A stretch of DNA of 64,000 nt from Oscarella lobularis (Eukaryota; Porifera; Homoscleromorpha; Homosclerophorida; Oscarellidae). The position numbers and the translations under genes are program-made. Every line of letters begins with the position of its first letter. Positions within the stretch are counted from its first letter, which is position 1. Under the pieces are notes generated by a model. That model was not told the origin of the DNA, searched no databases, and saw only the letters and a program-made list of their open reading frames with translations. Positions 32,152 to 43,152 of the stretch are shown one piece after another. The stretch covers positions 992,001-1,056,000 of the forward strand of contig NC_089194.1 in NCBI RefSeq assembly GCF_947507565.1. Reading direction: 5' to 3'.

Positions 32152-34620
32152 TCAGACTTTCCAGCCTCTAACGTAAGGCTGAATGGTCTCAATCAGCTTT
32201 CCGATGAATACGTTCTTTTCTCTGGCGTCGTTTTTTAGAGAACGCAGTATCTTCGCAATCCTCGACTGAACGTCTTCGCTTTTGGTTACCTTTTCAGAAA
32301 GAACATAGCTGGTTAGAATGGAGAGCGCATAAACGAGAACCGGCGACTGAAGAGTCGAGAGGTCATTTTCAAGACACGACAAAACCATTCGGAGGGTGTG
32401 CATCATGCGAGAGTCACCCACTGCTCCCGCAATACCGAGATAGTAATCAGAATGCTTCGTAAAGCAGTAAGACTCATAAGTCGTCGGTGGTGGAACGTTC
32501 TCGCAATTTTCGGCAATTCGTTGCCAAAACTTTTCAGCCGACAAACCGTCGTCAAAACTCGTCGTCGTTCCGAAGAAGGGCGTCGACGATTTCAACGCGA
32601 GCGAGGCAAATAGGTCGGCGGCGTAACGCTGTATTTTTGAATAGGACAAATTCAAACTCTTCCATATAAGGGAAAGAACTGAAGGTTTTTCGAGAAAAGA
32701 TCGATCAGAACGCGAAATTGACAACAGGCAGAGGATGTTAAGCAGACGCTCGGCTTTTCGGACGTTTTCTTCGTTGAGCGTATCGTAGAGAGAGCGGAGA
32801 ATGTCGGAGAATCGGTCAACTTGTTTGGAAAACGAAATGGAAATCTCGGCATCTTTAGCACTAAACGGCATCAACACGTCTACAATCTTCTCAGAAAGAA
32901 GAGGAGATTGCGACGATGCAAGACTCGATTCTAGAACGTCGAAAAGAGCCTGAACGAAGCCTTGATTGATAGCAGCGTCGCGCAGAGCATCGCGAAGGCG
33001 TAGCTCATAAAGAAGACAACAAGAAAACTCTTTGATATCCGAGTCGGTGTTGCTGCATTTCAAGTGGCAAAAGGCCATAACAAGAAGAAGCTGAATTTGC
33101 TCCAAATCCACGGCATATTCAAGGCCCTCAGTATCCTGTACAGATGAAGCGACGTTGAGGACGTTTGCTGCAAACTTGATCGACGGCGGTGAGAAGACAG
33201 CGCGCACAATGATCTCGTGCAAAAGAGCGAGAACGTTCTCGCGATTCCAACCATCCATGGAGCACGCAACCACAGTGAAGAAGGCTAAGTAACCGAGAAT
33301 AGGATAGGAATACGACGTGTCGCCTTTCCAGCGACGATCAGCACGACACCTGCGCAAGACGAACGACGAGAGAACGTCCGCTTCCTCATTTGTCATACTC
33401 CAACTTGAATGATTGCCGAGGTTCTCAGTATACTGGAGCAAACGACCGCCAATCACCTTCAATATCGCATGGTTTCGAGGAGTCGGCGAAATGTAGTGAG
33501 ACTGAAAGGCAACGAATTCGTCGAATGTGTCAAATCCTGTCGCAACGATTTTTAAATCGTTGACTTCAGCCATTAAATCGTCGCAAACTGAATAATCAGC
33601 ACCGTCTTCGTCGTCGCCGTCGTCGTCATCTTCGTCGTCATCAGAAGAAAAGTAGTGTTGATATCAAAGATTCGTGTGAAGAGCGCCGAGGTATTGAAGG
33701 CTGCGTTCGATGCCGATATCTTTGACGAAGCAAAGAGTTTCACGAAGAGGCGCTAAACCAGAGACGTCCACGTGAGTCAATCTGGAGCCTAGACATTTGA
33801 GAAGGGTGCAAGCAACGTCCCATCCTGTCACTGTTCCGGCGTCCTTTATCCAGCCAATGTCAAGAAACGTCAAAGACGAGAGACAATTGAAGGCATCTTT
33901 GAACGTCGACAAGACGCTTTCTTTATCCAAATCAGTCACATCCTTAGCAACTGGAAGATCGTGGAGTGCTAAATGAGTAAGATTTCTCGCCAAGCGAATG
34001 CCTGGAAGTAGAGCAATAAAGTTGAGTTGAGAGCATTCTGAAACGTTGAGCGTCGCCAGAGATTCGGCGAGAGTTCGACAAATCCTAATGACGTCATCGA
34101 CGGAAACACACGTGTTGCTCAGATTCAACGAAGATATGTTGGAAAATTCCGCAATGCGTTCAAAACGAAAGGAAGGATTGTCCAAACCGATAGCGGCAAA
34201 CGAGCGAAGAGACGTGCGACTCGGCGTCAATTTCTCCCATAGAGCGTCCGTCACGTGATCGACATTCGTGCAGTCGAAATCGACGAGATAGGCGAGCGGT
34301 GGAAGACGAAGGAAATCGTCGAACGTCAGCTGAGTCGAGCTCAAGTGCAGGGTGTCGAGACTGCCTCGCGATTGCCGTAGCAAAAGCTCGAGTATGTGAG
34401 CGCTGAGGATGCCCTTATCCGATAGGTGTTCGACCAACTGGTTTACGATCGTGAAGGGCAGTCCTCCTTCGTCTCGGTGGACGAGGAGGCGCTCGAGCAC
34501 GTCCGGGATCAGTTGGAGAGGAAGCGTCAGCGTCGAGGAGAAGGTGACGGGTCGGGTTTTGCAGAGAATCGCAAGGCAATGATCGCGAAGTGTTTTGGGG
34601 TGGTCCTCTGGCTCGTACAT
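32152..34620 (-). pseudogene. ZYG11-like copy E (single in-frame nonsense codon)
   Basis: The start MYEPEDHPKTLRDHC is at 34620. The LRR half is open to GALHTNL, where a TGA at 33664-33666 sits in the position of the Arg codon (CGA) found in other copies (NLRY). The frame is otherwise uninterrupted through the linker, with D/E/G-rich residues, to SYVLSEKVTKSEDVQSRIAK and the stop at 32152. So a single C-to-T change would account for the break. It is the sister of copy I, sharing HSDYYLGIAGAVGDSR. If translated it yields an LRR-only protein with docking boxes and no armadillo half, which could act as a decoy. Alternatively it is a recent pseudogene or a base-call error. Confidence 0.78.
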
Positions 34621-34629
34621 GACGAAATT

Positions 34630-34642
34630 ACGTTCCCGGATA
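34630..34642 (-). promoter_or_regulatory. Conserved upstream element, copy E
   Basis: In gene sense TATCCGGGAACGT, about 9 bp upstream of the ATG. Confidence 0.5.
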
Positions 34643-34677
34643 CAAACAACATGTGCAAGAATTTCTTTTGATTTCAA

Positions 34678-35088
34678 AGCATCGTCAGAGATTCGGCGAG
34701 AGTTCGAATGACGTCATCAACGGAAACGCATGTGTTGCTGAGATTCAACGAAGATATGTTGGAAAATTCCGCAATGCGTTCGAACTGAAAGGCAGGATTG
34801 TTCAAACCGATAGCTTCAAACGAGCGAAGAGACGTGCGACTCGGCGTCAATTTTTCCCATAGAGCGTCGGTCACGTGATAGACATTCGTGCAGTTGAGGA
34901 TCCCTTTTCCAACTGGTTTACGATCTTGAAGGGAAGTCCTCCTTCGTCTCGGTGGGCGAGGAGGCGCTCGAGCACGTCCGGGATCAGTTGGAGAGGAAGC
35001 GTCAGCGTCGAGGAGAAGGTCGCGTTTTGCAGAGAATTGCGAGGCAATGATCGCGTAGTGTTTTGGGATGGTCCTCTGGCTCATACAT
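34678..35088 (-). pseudogene. ZYG11-like fragment F
   Basis: The start MYEPEDHPKTLRDHC at 35088 is intact, but a short deletion after CLAILCKTRP throws the frame. A larger deletion joins the end of the docking region to the LRR part (CTNVYHVTDALWEKLTPSRT). After SVDDVI a further deletion leads to RTLAESLTML, and the copy ends abruptly at about 34678 against the upstream flank of copy E. Everything downstream (rest of the LRRs, linker, armadillo half) is missing. This is the footprint of unequal exchange. Confidence 0.82.
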
Positions 35089-35102
35089 GACATGACAAAA
35101 TT

Positions 35103-35114
35103 ACGTTTCCGGAT
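35103..35114 (-). promoter_or_regulatory. Upstream element of fragment F
   Basis: In gene sense ATCCGGAAACGT, one base different from the array consensus, about 14 bp before the ATG. It survives although the gene body is destroyed. Confidence 0.45.
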
Positions 35115-35225
35115 ACAAATGATTGAGGTGAAAAATCGTGCAGTTACTAAAAGCAGCAAAATTGTTACTGACTATACTGTATATCGTTTCTGCAGCAGAG
35201 GAAATTGGCCGTTTTATGAATCGTC

Positions 35226-37700
35226 TCAGACACTCCAGTCTCTAACGTAAGACTTTATTATCTCAATCAGCTTTATGGTGAATTCGTTCTTTTCTCTGGC
35301 GTCGTTCTCTAGAGAACGCAGTAGCTTTGCAATCCTCAACTGAACTTCCTTGTTTTCGATATATATTATTTCAGAAAGAACATAGCTGGTTAGAGTGGAG
35401 AGCGCATAAACGAGAACCGGCGACTGAAGAGTCGAGAGATCTTTTTCAAGACATGACAAAATCATTTCGAGAGTGTACATCATGCGAAAGGTATGCGCTT
35501 CTCTCCTATTACCGAGATAGTATTCACGATGGCTCGTAACGTAGTAAGAGTCATAAGTCGTCGGTGGTGGAACGTTCTCACAATTTTCGGAAATTCGTTG
35601 CCAGAACTTTTTAGCCGACAAACCGTCAACGAAATTTGTCGTCGTTACGGAGAAAGGCGTTGAAGATTCGAACGTCAGCGAGGCAAATAGCTCGGCGGCG
35701 AAACTCCGTATAGAATTACTCGAATCGGGAAAATTCAAGCTTTTCCATATAAGCGAAAGCACGGCAGGTTTTTCCAAAAGAGATCGATTGGACTTCTGAA
35801 CTGATAAAAGGTAGAAGGTGTCAAGCAGACCCTCAACGTACCAGACGTTGTCTTCATCGAGTGTATCGTAGAGAGAGCAGAGAGCGTTGGAGAATTGATC
35901 AATTCTTCTGGCAAGCAAAATGGAAATCTCGGCATCCTCCATGGCAATGTCCCACTGACTTAAAAAGCATACGATCATCTCGGAAAGCAAAGAAGATTGC
36001 GACGATGCAAGACTTGATTCTAGAACGCCGAAAAGAGCCTGAGCGAAACCTTGACTAATAGCAACGTCGCGCAGAGAACTGCGATCAATCAGGTAAGAAA
36101 GAACTTGAGATAATTTGTTGATAAACGCTTTCATATCTGAGTCGGTGCTACTGCATTTCAAGTGGCAAAAGGCAATAACAAGAAGCAGCCGAATTTGCTC
36201 CAAATCCACGACACGTTGAAGTTTCCCAAAATGAAGCATATATAAAGCGCTTTCGAGGACGCTTTCTGCAAACTTGAAAGACGGCGATATGGAGACAGCG
36301 TGCACAATGAGCTCGTTCAAAAGAGCAAGAACGTTCTCACGATTCCAACCGTTCGCGGAGCACAAACGCAATGTGAAGCCAGCCAAGTGACCGAGAATAG
36401 GATAGGAATACGACGTGTCGCCTTTCCAGCGACGATCGGCGCGACACCTGCGCAAGACGAAGGACGAGAGAACGTCCGCTTCCTCTTTCGTCGCACAAAA
36501 ATGATTCACCTCAATGAGCAGACGACCAGCAATCAACTTCAATATCGCATGGTTTCGAGGAGTTGGCGAAATGTAGTGAGGCTGAAAGGCAAAGAATTTG
36601 TTGACGTTTTCAAATCCTGTCGCAACGATTTTCAAATCGTTGACTTCATTCCGTAAATCGTTGCTCAACCACCTACGTGAATCAGCATAGTCGTCGTAGT
36701 CATCTTCGTCCTCATCATCAGCGTAATCCTCATCATCAGCGTAATTGTGACGATACCGAAGATTTACGTGAAGAGCGCCGAGGTATTGAAGGTTGCGTTT
36801 GATGCCGAGATCTTTGACGAAGCGAAGAGTTGCGCGAAGAGACGTTAGACCAGAGACGTCCACGTGAGTCAATCTGGAGCCGAGGCACATTCCAGAAGGG
36901 CGCAAGCGACGTCCCATCCAGTTACTGCTCCAGCGTCCTTTATCCAGCCAACGTCAAGAAATGTCAATGACGCGGGACAATTGAAAGCATCTTTGAACGT
37001 CGACAAGACGCTCTCTTTATCGGAATCGGTCAGATCCTTAGCAACTGGGAGATCATGGAGCGATAAATGAGTAAGATTCCTCGCCAGGCGAATGCCTGGA
37101 AGTAGAGCCATAAGGTTGAGTTGAGAGCATTCTGAAACGTTGAGTGTCGTCAGAGACTCAGCGAGAGTTCGACAAATCACAATGACGTCATCAACGGAAA
37201 CACACGTGTTGCTCAGATTCAAGGAAGATATGTTGGAGAATTCCGCAATGCGTTCGAAATGAAAGGCAGGATTGTCCAAACCGAGAGCAGCAAACGAGCG
37301 AAGAGACGTGCGACTCGGCGTCAATTTCTCCCATAGAGCGTTGGTCACGTGATCTACATTCGTGCAGTCGAAATCGACGAGATAGGCGAGCGGTGGAAGA
37401 CGAAGGAAATCGTCGAACGTCAGCTGAGTCGAGCTCAAGTGCAGGGTGTCGAGACTGCCGCGCGATTGCCGAAGCAAAAGCTCGAGTATGTGAGCGTTGA
37501 GGATCCCTTTATCCGATAGGTGTTCGACCAAATGGTTTACGATCGTGTAGCTAGGGCAGTCCTCCTTCGTCTCGGTGGGCGAGGAGACGCTCGAGCACGT
37601 CCGGGATAAGTTGGAAAGGAAGCTTTAGCTTCGAGGAGAATGTCACGGGTCGGGTTCTGCAGAGAATCGCGAGGCAAAGATCGCGAAGTGTTTTGGACAT
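35226..37700 (-). pseudogene. ZYG11-like copy G (two frame lesions)
   Basis: The start MSKTLRDLCLAILC is at 37700, with Cul2-box IPDVLERLL. At 37549-37554 the frame breaks after RDEGGLP, where TA is replaced by TAGCTA, a net gain of four bases. The LRR part then reads on from HLVEHLSDKGILNAHILELL. A second lesion near 36890 (two extra bases beside LLEC) ends that frame as LLECASAPD. The rest continues from LGSRLTHVDVSGLTSLRATL to the stop at 35226 with a D/E/Y-rich linker. Coding potential between lesions is well kept, so inactivation looks recent. Confidence 0.8.
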
Positions 37701-37709
37701 GACGATTTA

Positions 37710-37720
37710 CCGTCCCGGAT
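37710..37720 (-). promoter_or_regulatory. Upstream element of copy G (variant)
   Basis: In gene sense ATCCGGGACGG, one base shorter than the consensus, about 9 bp before the ATG. Confidence 0.4.
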
Positions 37721-37893
37721 GCGATTGATAAGGATTATGACAATGCAAGAGTCAATGCAAGAATTCCTTTTGATTTTAACGCAGATACATGTGTTTCGAA
37801 GCAGTGAAAATCATTTCAAAGGTGCGAAATCAACACAAAGTTAATGACTATCGTTTCTTTAGCAGAGGAAATTTGTTGCTTCGTGAATCCGTC

Positions 37894-40347
37894 TTAGACA
37901 TTCCAGCCACTAACGTAAGACTGTATTTTCTCAATCAGCTTTTCGACAAATTTGTTCTTTTGTCTGACATCGTTCTCTAGAGAACGCAATAGGCCGGCAA
38001 TCTTTGACTGAACGACGTCGCTGCTCATTAGTTGATAGTGATCCACTATGAGAAAGCTGATGAGAGTCCACAGCGCAAAAACGAGAACCTGCGAAGGAAT
38101 CCGGCAGTGATTTTCAAGGCACGACAAAATCATCTCGAGAGAGTACTCTTCGCGAATCCATTTTCGTCTCTTGACGAGAGGGCTGTCACGGAGGTGCGCA
38201 CCACACGAGAGATTATACATTATTGGATCGAATCTCTCGCAATTATGGGCGATTCTTTGCCAGAACATTTCAGTCGACAATCCGTCCTCGTAAAGACTTT
38301 TCTCTTCAAAAGACGGCGTCGACGATTCGAACGTGAACGAAGCGAATAGTTCAGCGGCGAAAAACTGTATACGATCACTCGAATCGAAGAAATTCAAGCT
38401 TTTCCATATAAGGGAAAGCACCGAGCGTTTCGTCAAAAGAGATCGATTGGACTTCTGAATGGAGAGAAGATAGAAAGTATTGAGCAACGCCTCGGCCTGC
38501 CGAACGTTGCCTTCACCAAGTGTATCATAGAGAGAGCAGAGACGGTTGGATAATCGGTCAAATCGTTCGGCAATCAAAAGGGATACATCGGCATTGAAGA
38601 GCAGAAACGAGTCACTCAGAATCCGAACGATCTCTTCGCAAAGAGAACGAGATTGCGACGATGCTAGACTTGATTCGAGAACGTCGATGAGAGCGTGGGC
38701 AAAACCTCGACTGATAGCAACATCGTGCAGAGCATCGTTATCCATCAGATGAGAAACAAGCCATTGCATTTCGAAGGGAAAATGTTCGATATCCGAGTTG
38801 ATGTTGCCATTGGCTTTGAAGTGGCAAAAGAGATCGACAAGAAGCAGCTTAAGTTGCTCCAAAGCGACCTCATAGACACCTTCGGACTCCAGTAGAACAA
38901 GAAAATTTTCTTGAACCATTTTTGAAAACGTGACGGAGGGCGAAACGGATAAAGCGCGCACAATCAGCTCGTTCGAAATGGCAAAAATGTTCTCGGTATT
39001 CCAAGCGGCGTTTACAGAGCACAGACACGATGTGGAAATAGCAAAGTGACCGAGAACGGGATACGAATACGACCTGTCGCCTTTCGAACGACGAGCAGCG
39101 CGACACTTGCGCAAGACAAAGGACGAAAGAACGTTCAACTCTTCCGCCAACAATATCCCACGGCCAAAATCCTCCTCACTCAACATGTGCATATGACCGG
39201 CAATCAACTTTAGTATTGCATCGTTTCGAGGAGTCGGCGCGACGTACTGCGGTTGACAGAGAACGAATCCGTCGACGTTTGCAAATCCTGTCGCAGCGAT
39301 TTTCAAATCGGCGACTTCGGCCTCTAAATCATCGCTCAGATCAAGTGAGTCGTCGTCGTCGTCGTCGTCGTCGTCATCGTCAGTGTAACCGACAGGATAC
39401 CGAAGGTTTACGTGAAGAGCGCCGAGGTATTGAAGGCTGCGTTCGATGCCGAGATCTTTGACGAAGCGGAGGGTTTCACGAAGTGTCGTTAGACCAGAGA
39501 CGTCCAGGTGAGTCAATCCGGAGCCGCGGCATTCTAGAATGGCGCACGCAATGTCCCAACCAGTTGCTGTTCCAGCGTCCTTTATCCAGCCAACGTCGAG
39601 AAATTTCAATGACGAGAGGCAATTGAAAGCATCTTTGAACGTAGACAAGACGCTCTCTTTATCGGCGAGAGTCAGATCTTTAGCAACTGGAAGATCATGA
39701 AGTGATAAATGAACGAGATTCCTCGTCTCGCGAATGCCTGGAAGTAAAGCTAAAAAGTCGAGTCGAGAGCATTCTGAAACGTCGAGCATCTTGAGAGACC
39801 CGACAAGCGTCCGACAAATCACAATGACGTCATCGACGGAAACACACGTATTGCTGAGATTCAATGAAGATAGGTGGGAAAATTCCGCAATGCGTTCGAA
39901 ATGAAAGGAAGGATTATCTAAACCGATAGCGGCAAACGAGCGAAGAGACGTGCGACTCGGCGTCAATTTCTCCCAAAGAGCGTCGGTCACGTGATCGACA
40001 TTCGTGCAGTCGAAATTGACGAGATAGGCGAGCGGTGGAAGACGAAGGAATTCGTCGAAAGTCAGCTGCGTCAAGCTCAAGCGCAAGGATCCGAGATAGC
40101 CTCGCGATTGCCGCAGCAGAAGCTCGAGTACGCGAGCGCTGAGGATCCCCTTTTCTGATAGATGTTCGACCAACTGGGTTACGATCGTGTAGGGAAGTCC
40201 TCCTTCGTCTGCGTTGGCGAGGAAGCGCTCGAGCACGTCCGGGATCAGTTGGAAAGGAAGCGTTAGCTTCGACGAGAAGGTGACGGGTCGCGGTTTGCAG
40301 AGAAACGCGAGGCAAAGATCGCGAAGAGTTTTGGGATCGTGAGTCAT
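37894..40347 (-). CDS. ZYG11-like CUL2 substrate receptor, copy H
   Basis: 817 residues starting MTHDPKTLRDLC. BC-box TLRDLCLAFL, Cul2-box IPDVLERFL. Paired with copy D; differences are scattered, e.g. a shorter Asp run (about eleven) and an insertion of a few residues at KANGNINSD. LRRs include LSLHDLPVAKDLTLADKESV and LTHLDVSGLTTL. The C-terminal half ends LIEKIQSYVSGWNV. No frame damage. The upstream flank is also shared with the C-D interval, including an identical stretch of flank around TTTCTTTAGCAGAGGAAATT. Confidence 0.82.
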   Translation of the reverse strand: MTHDPKTLRDLCLAFLCKPRPVTFSSKLTLPFQLIPDVLERFLANADEGGLPYTIVTQLVEHLSEKGILSARVLELLLRQSRGYLGSLRLSLTQLTFDEFLRLPPLAYLVNFDCTNVDHVTDALWEKLTPSRTSLRSFAAIGLDNPSFHFERIAEFSHLSSLNLSNTCVSVDDVIVICRTLVGSLKMLDVSECSRLDFLALLPGIRETRNLVHLSLHDLPVAKDLTLADKESVLSTFKDAFNCLSSLKFLDVGWIKDAGTATGWDIACAILECRGSGLTHLDVSGLTTLRETLRFVKDLGIERSLQYLGALHVNLRYPVGYTDDDDDDDDDDDSLDLSDDLEAEVADLKIAATGFANVDGFVLCQPQYVAPTPRNDAILKLIAGHMHMLSEEDFGRGILLAEELNVLSSFVLRKCRAARRSKGDRSYSYPVLGHFAISTSCLCSVNAAWNTENIFAISNELIVRALSVSPSVTFSKMVQENFLVLLESEGVYEVALEQLKLLLVDLFCHFKANGNINSDIEHFPFEMQWLVSHLMDNDALHDVAISRGFAHALIDVLESSLASSQSRSLCEEIVRILSDSFLLFNADVSLLIAERFDRLSNRLCSLYDTLGEGNVRQAEALLNTFYLLSIQKSNRSLLTKRSVLSLIWKSLNFFDSSDRIQFFAAELFASFTFESSTPSFEEKSLYEDGLSTEMFWQRIAHNCERFDPIMYNLSCGAHLRDSPLVKRRKWIREEYSLEMILSCLENHCRIPSQVLVFALWTLISFLIVDHYQLMSSDVVQSKIAGLLRSLENDVRQKNKFVEKLIEKIQSYVSGWNV

Positions 40348-40356
40348 GCCGAAATC

Positions 40357-40368
40357 ACGTTCCCGGAT
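40357..40368 (-). promoter_or_regulatory. Conserved upstream element, copy H
   Basis: In gene sense ATCCGGGAACGT, about 9 bp upstream of the ATG. Confidence 0.5.
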
Positions 40369-40532
40369 GCAAACATGATGTACTTACTAGACGTGTGCAA
40401 GAATTCATTTTGATTTCAACGCAGATACATATGATAAGCAGCAGTGAAAATCTTTTCTCAAGGTAGAAAATCGTACGGTTATTACTATGAGCAAGAAAAT
40501 AGAAGAGGAAATTGGTCATTTCATGAATCGTC

Positions 40533-43004
40533 TCAGACTTTCCAGCCTCTAACGTAAGGCTGAATGGTCTCAATCAGCTTTCCGATGAATTCGTTCTTTT
40601 CTCTGGCGTCGCTTGTTAGAGAACGCAGTATCTTCGCAATCCTCGACTGAACGTCCTCGCTTTTGGTCACTTTTTCAGAAAGAACATAGCTGGTTAGAGT
40701 CGAGAGCGCATAAACGAGAACCGGCGACTGAAGAGTCGAGAGGTCATTTTCAAGACACGACAAAACCATTCGGAGGGTGTGCATCATGCGAGAGCGAGAG
40801 TCACCCACTGCTCCCGCAATACCGAGATAGTAATCAGAATGCTTCGTTAAGCAGTAAGACTCATAAGTCGTCGGTGGTGGAACGTTCACGCAATTTTCGG
40901 CAATTCGTTGCCAAAACTTTTCAGCCGACAAACCGTCGTCAAAACTCGTCGTCGTTTCCAAGAAGGGCGTCGACGATTTCAACGCGAGCAAGGCAAATAG
41001 GTCGGCGGCGTAACGCTGTATTCTTGAATAGGACAAATTCAAACTCTTCCATATAAGGGAAAGAAGTGAAGGTTTTTCGAGAAAAGATTGATCAGAATGC
41101 GAAACTGACAGCAGGTAGAGGATGTTAAGCAGACGCTCGGCTTTTCGGACGTTTTCTTCATCGAGCGTATCGTAGAGAGAGCGGAGAATGTCGGCGAATC
41201 GGTCAACTTGTCTGGCAACCAAAATGAAAACCTCGGCATCTTCGGTACTAAACCAAATCAAAGCGTCTACAATCGTTTCAGAAAGAAGAGGAGATTGCGA
41301 CAATGCAAGACTCGATTCGAGAACGTTGAGAAGAGCCTGAACGAAACCTTGACTGATACCAACGTCGCGCAGAGCATTGCGCTTTCCTACTTCATAAAGA
41401 AGAGAACATAATTCCTTTGAAAATACTCTGATGTCCGAGTCGGTGTTGCTGCATTTCAGGTGGCAAAAGGCTATAACAAGAAGCCGCCGAATTTGCTCCA
41501 AATCCACGGAATCTCCAATACCATCAGTATCTCGTACATATGTCGCGTCCCTGATGACGTTCGCTGCAAACTTGAAGGACGGCGGCGTGGAGAGAGCGCG
41601 CACAATGATCTCGTGCAAAAGAGCAAGAACGCTCTCACGACTCAAACCGCACACGGTGCACCAAATCAAAGTGAAGCTAGCCAAGTAACCGAGAATGGGA
41701 TACGAATACGACGTGTCGCCTCTCCAGCGACGATCGGCGCGACACCGGCGCAAGACGAACGACGAGAGAACGTCCGCTTCCTCTTCCGACGGAGCCCAAT
41801 GATGAACGAGGTCATCAACATGCGGAAGCAGACGACCGCCAATCAGCTTCAATATAGCATGGTTTCGAGGAGTCGGCGAAATGTAGTGAGGCTGAAAGGC
41901 AACGAATTCGTCGACGTCTTCAAATCCCGTCGCAACGATTTTCATATCTTCGACTTCAGCCTTTAAATCGCTGTCCAACCAAACTGATGAATCAGCGTCG
42001 TCATCGTCGTCGTCGTCGACGTCACCAAAGTCGTGACTATGCCGAAGATTCGTGTGAAGAGCGCCTAGGTATTGAAGGCTGCGTTCGATGCCGAGATCTT
42101 TGACGAGGCGAAGAGTTTCACAAAGAGTCGCTAAACCAGAGACGTCGACGTGTGTCAATCTGGAGCCTAGACATTCTAAAAGGACGCAAGCAACGTCCCA
42201 TCCAGTTACTGTTCCGGCGTCCTTTATCCAGCCAACGTCAAGAAACGTCAAAGACGAGAGACAATTGAAAGCATCTTTGAACGTGGACAAGACGATTTCT
42301 TTATCCAAATCAGTCACATCCTTAGCAACTGGAAGATCATGGAGTGATAAATGAGTAAGATTTCTCGCCAGGCGAATGCCTGGAAGTAGAGCTAAAAGAT
42401 TGAGTTGGGAGCATTCTGAAACGTTGAGCGCCGTCAGAGATTCGGCGAGAGTTCGACAAATCATAATGACGTCATCAACGGAAACACACGTGTTGCTCAG
42501 ATTCAACGAAGATACGTTGGAAAATTCCGCAATGCGTTCAAAATGAAAGGCAGGATTGTCCAAACCGATAGCGGCAAACGAGCGAAGAGACGTGCGACTC
42601 GGCGTCAATTTCTCCCATAGAGCGTCCGTCACGTGATCGACATTCGTGCAGTCGAAATCGACGAGATAGGCGAGCGGTGGAAGACGAAGGAAATCGTCGA
42701 ACGTCAGCTGAGTCGAGCTCAAGTGGAGGGAGTCGAGACTGCCGCGCGATTGCCGCAGCAAAAGCTCGAGTATGTGAGCGCTGAGGATCCCCTTATCCGA
42801 TAGGTGTTCGACCACCTGGTTTACGATCGTGAAAGGCAGTCCTCCTTCGTCTCGGTCGACGAGGAGACGCTCGAGCACGTCCGGAATCAGTTGGAGAGGA
42901 AGCGTCAGCGTCGAGGAAAAGGTGATGGGTCGGGTTTTGCAGAGAATCGCGAGGCAATGATCGCGAAGCGTTTTGGGGTGGTGGTACTCGGGCTCGTAGG
43001 GCAT
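40533..43004 (-). CDS. ZYG11-like CUL2 substrate receptor, copy I
   Basis: Start MPYEPEYHHPKTLRDHC chosen at 43004; the frame stays open to 43103, so a longer N-terminus is possible. BC-box TLRDHCLAIL, Cul2-box IPDVLERLL. Intact where its sister copy E has a stop (NLRHSHDF here). Short Asp run (DVDDDDDDDADSS). The helical half has DGIGDSVDLEQIRRLLVIAF, KFWQRIAENCVNVPPP and LVYALSTLTSYVLSEKV, ending RGWKV. It has two upstream CCGGGAACGT elements rather than one. Confidence 0.82.
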   Translation of the reverse strand: MPYEPEYHHPKTLRDHCLAILCKTRPITFSSTLTLPLQLIPDVLERLLVDRDEGGLPFTIVNQVVEHLSDKGILSAHILELLLRQSRGSLDSLHLSSTQLTFDDFLRLPPLAYLVDFDCTNVDHVTDALWEKLTPSRTSLRSFAAIGLDNPAFHFERIAEFSNVSSLNLSNTCVSVDDVIMICRTLAESLTALNVSECSQLNLLALLPGIRLARNLTHLSLHDLPVAKDVTDLDKEIVLSTFKDAFNCLSSLTFLDVGWIKDAGTVTGWDVACVLLECLGSRLTHVDVSGLATLCETLRLVKDLGIERSLQYLGALHTNLRHSHDFGDVDDDDDDDADSSVWLDSDLKAEVEDMKIVATGFEDVDEFVAFQPHYISPTPRNHAILKLIGGRLLPHVDDLVHHWAPSEEEADVLSSFVLRRCRADRRWRGDTSYSYPILGYLASFTLIWCTVCGLSRESVLALLHEIIVRALSTPPSFKFAANVIRDATYVRDTDGIGDSVDLEQIRRLLVIAFCHLKCSNTDSDIRVFSKELCSLLYEVGKRNALRDVGISQGFVQALLNVLESSLALSQSPLLSETIVDALIWFSTEDAEVFILVARQVDRFADILRSLYDTLDEENVRKAERLLNILYLLSVSHSDQSFLEKPSLLSLIWKSLNLSYSRIQRYAADLFALLALKSSTPFLETTTSFDDGLSAEKFWQRIAENCVNVPPPTTYESYCLTKHSDYYLGIAGAVGDSRSRMMHTLRMVLSCLENDLSTLQSPVLVYALSTLTSYVLSEKVTKSEDVQSRIAKILRSLTSDAREKNEFIGKLIETIQPYVRGWKV

Positions 43005-43025
43005 GACGATGTAGTAAACGAAATT

Positions 43026-43037
43026 ACGTTCCCGGAT
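43026..43037 (-). promoter_or_regulatory. Conserved upstream element, copy I (first)
   Basis: In gene sense ATCCGGGAACGT, about 21 bp upstream of the ATG. Confidence 0.5.
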
Positions 43038-43152
43038 ACAAACAACGAAGAAATAAGCGATGTGTGGAGCAATGGGCAGTGCAAGTATTTCTTTCGATTT
43101 CAACGTACATATATCATCATTTAACCATATCTATGATTTAACTAACGAAATT

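Noticed and set aside
33664-33666. TGA in copy E as a selenocysteine codon
   Set aside because: All sister copies have CGA (Arg) at this position and the site is not a redox motif. Simple nonsense mutation is more likely.
35068-35250. Plus-strand ORFs in the spacers of the array
   Set aside because: Short, differ between otherwise conserved spacers, no motif.
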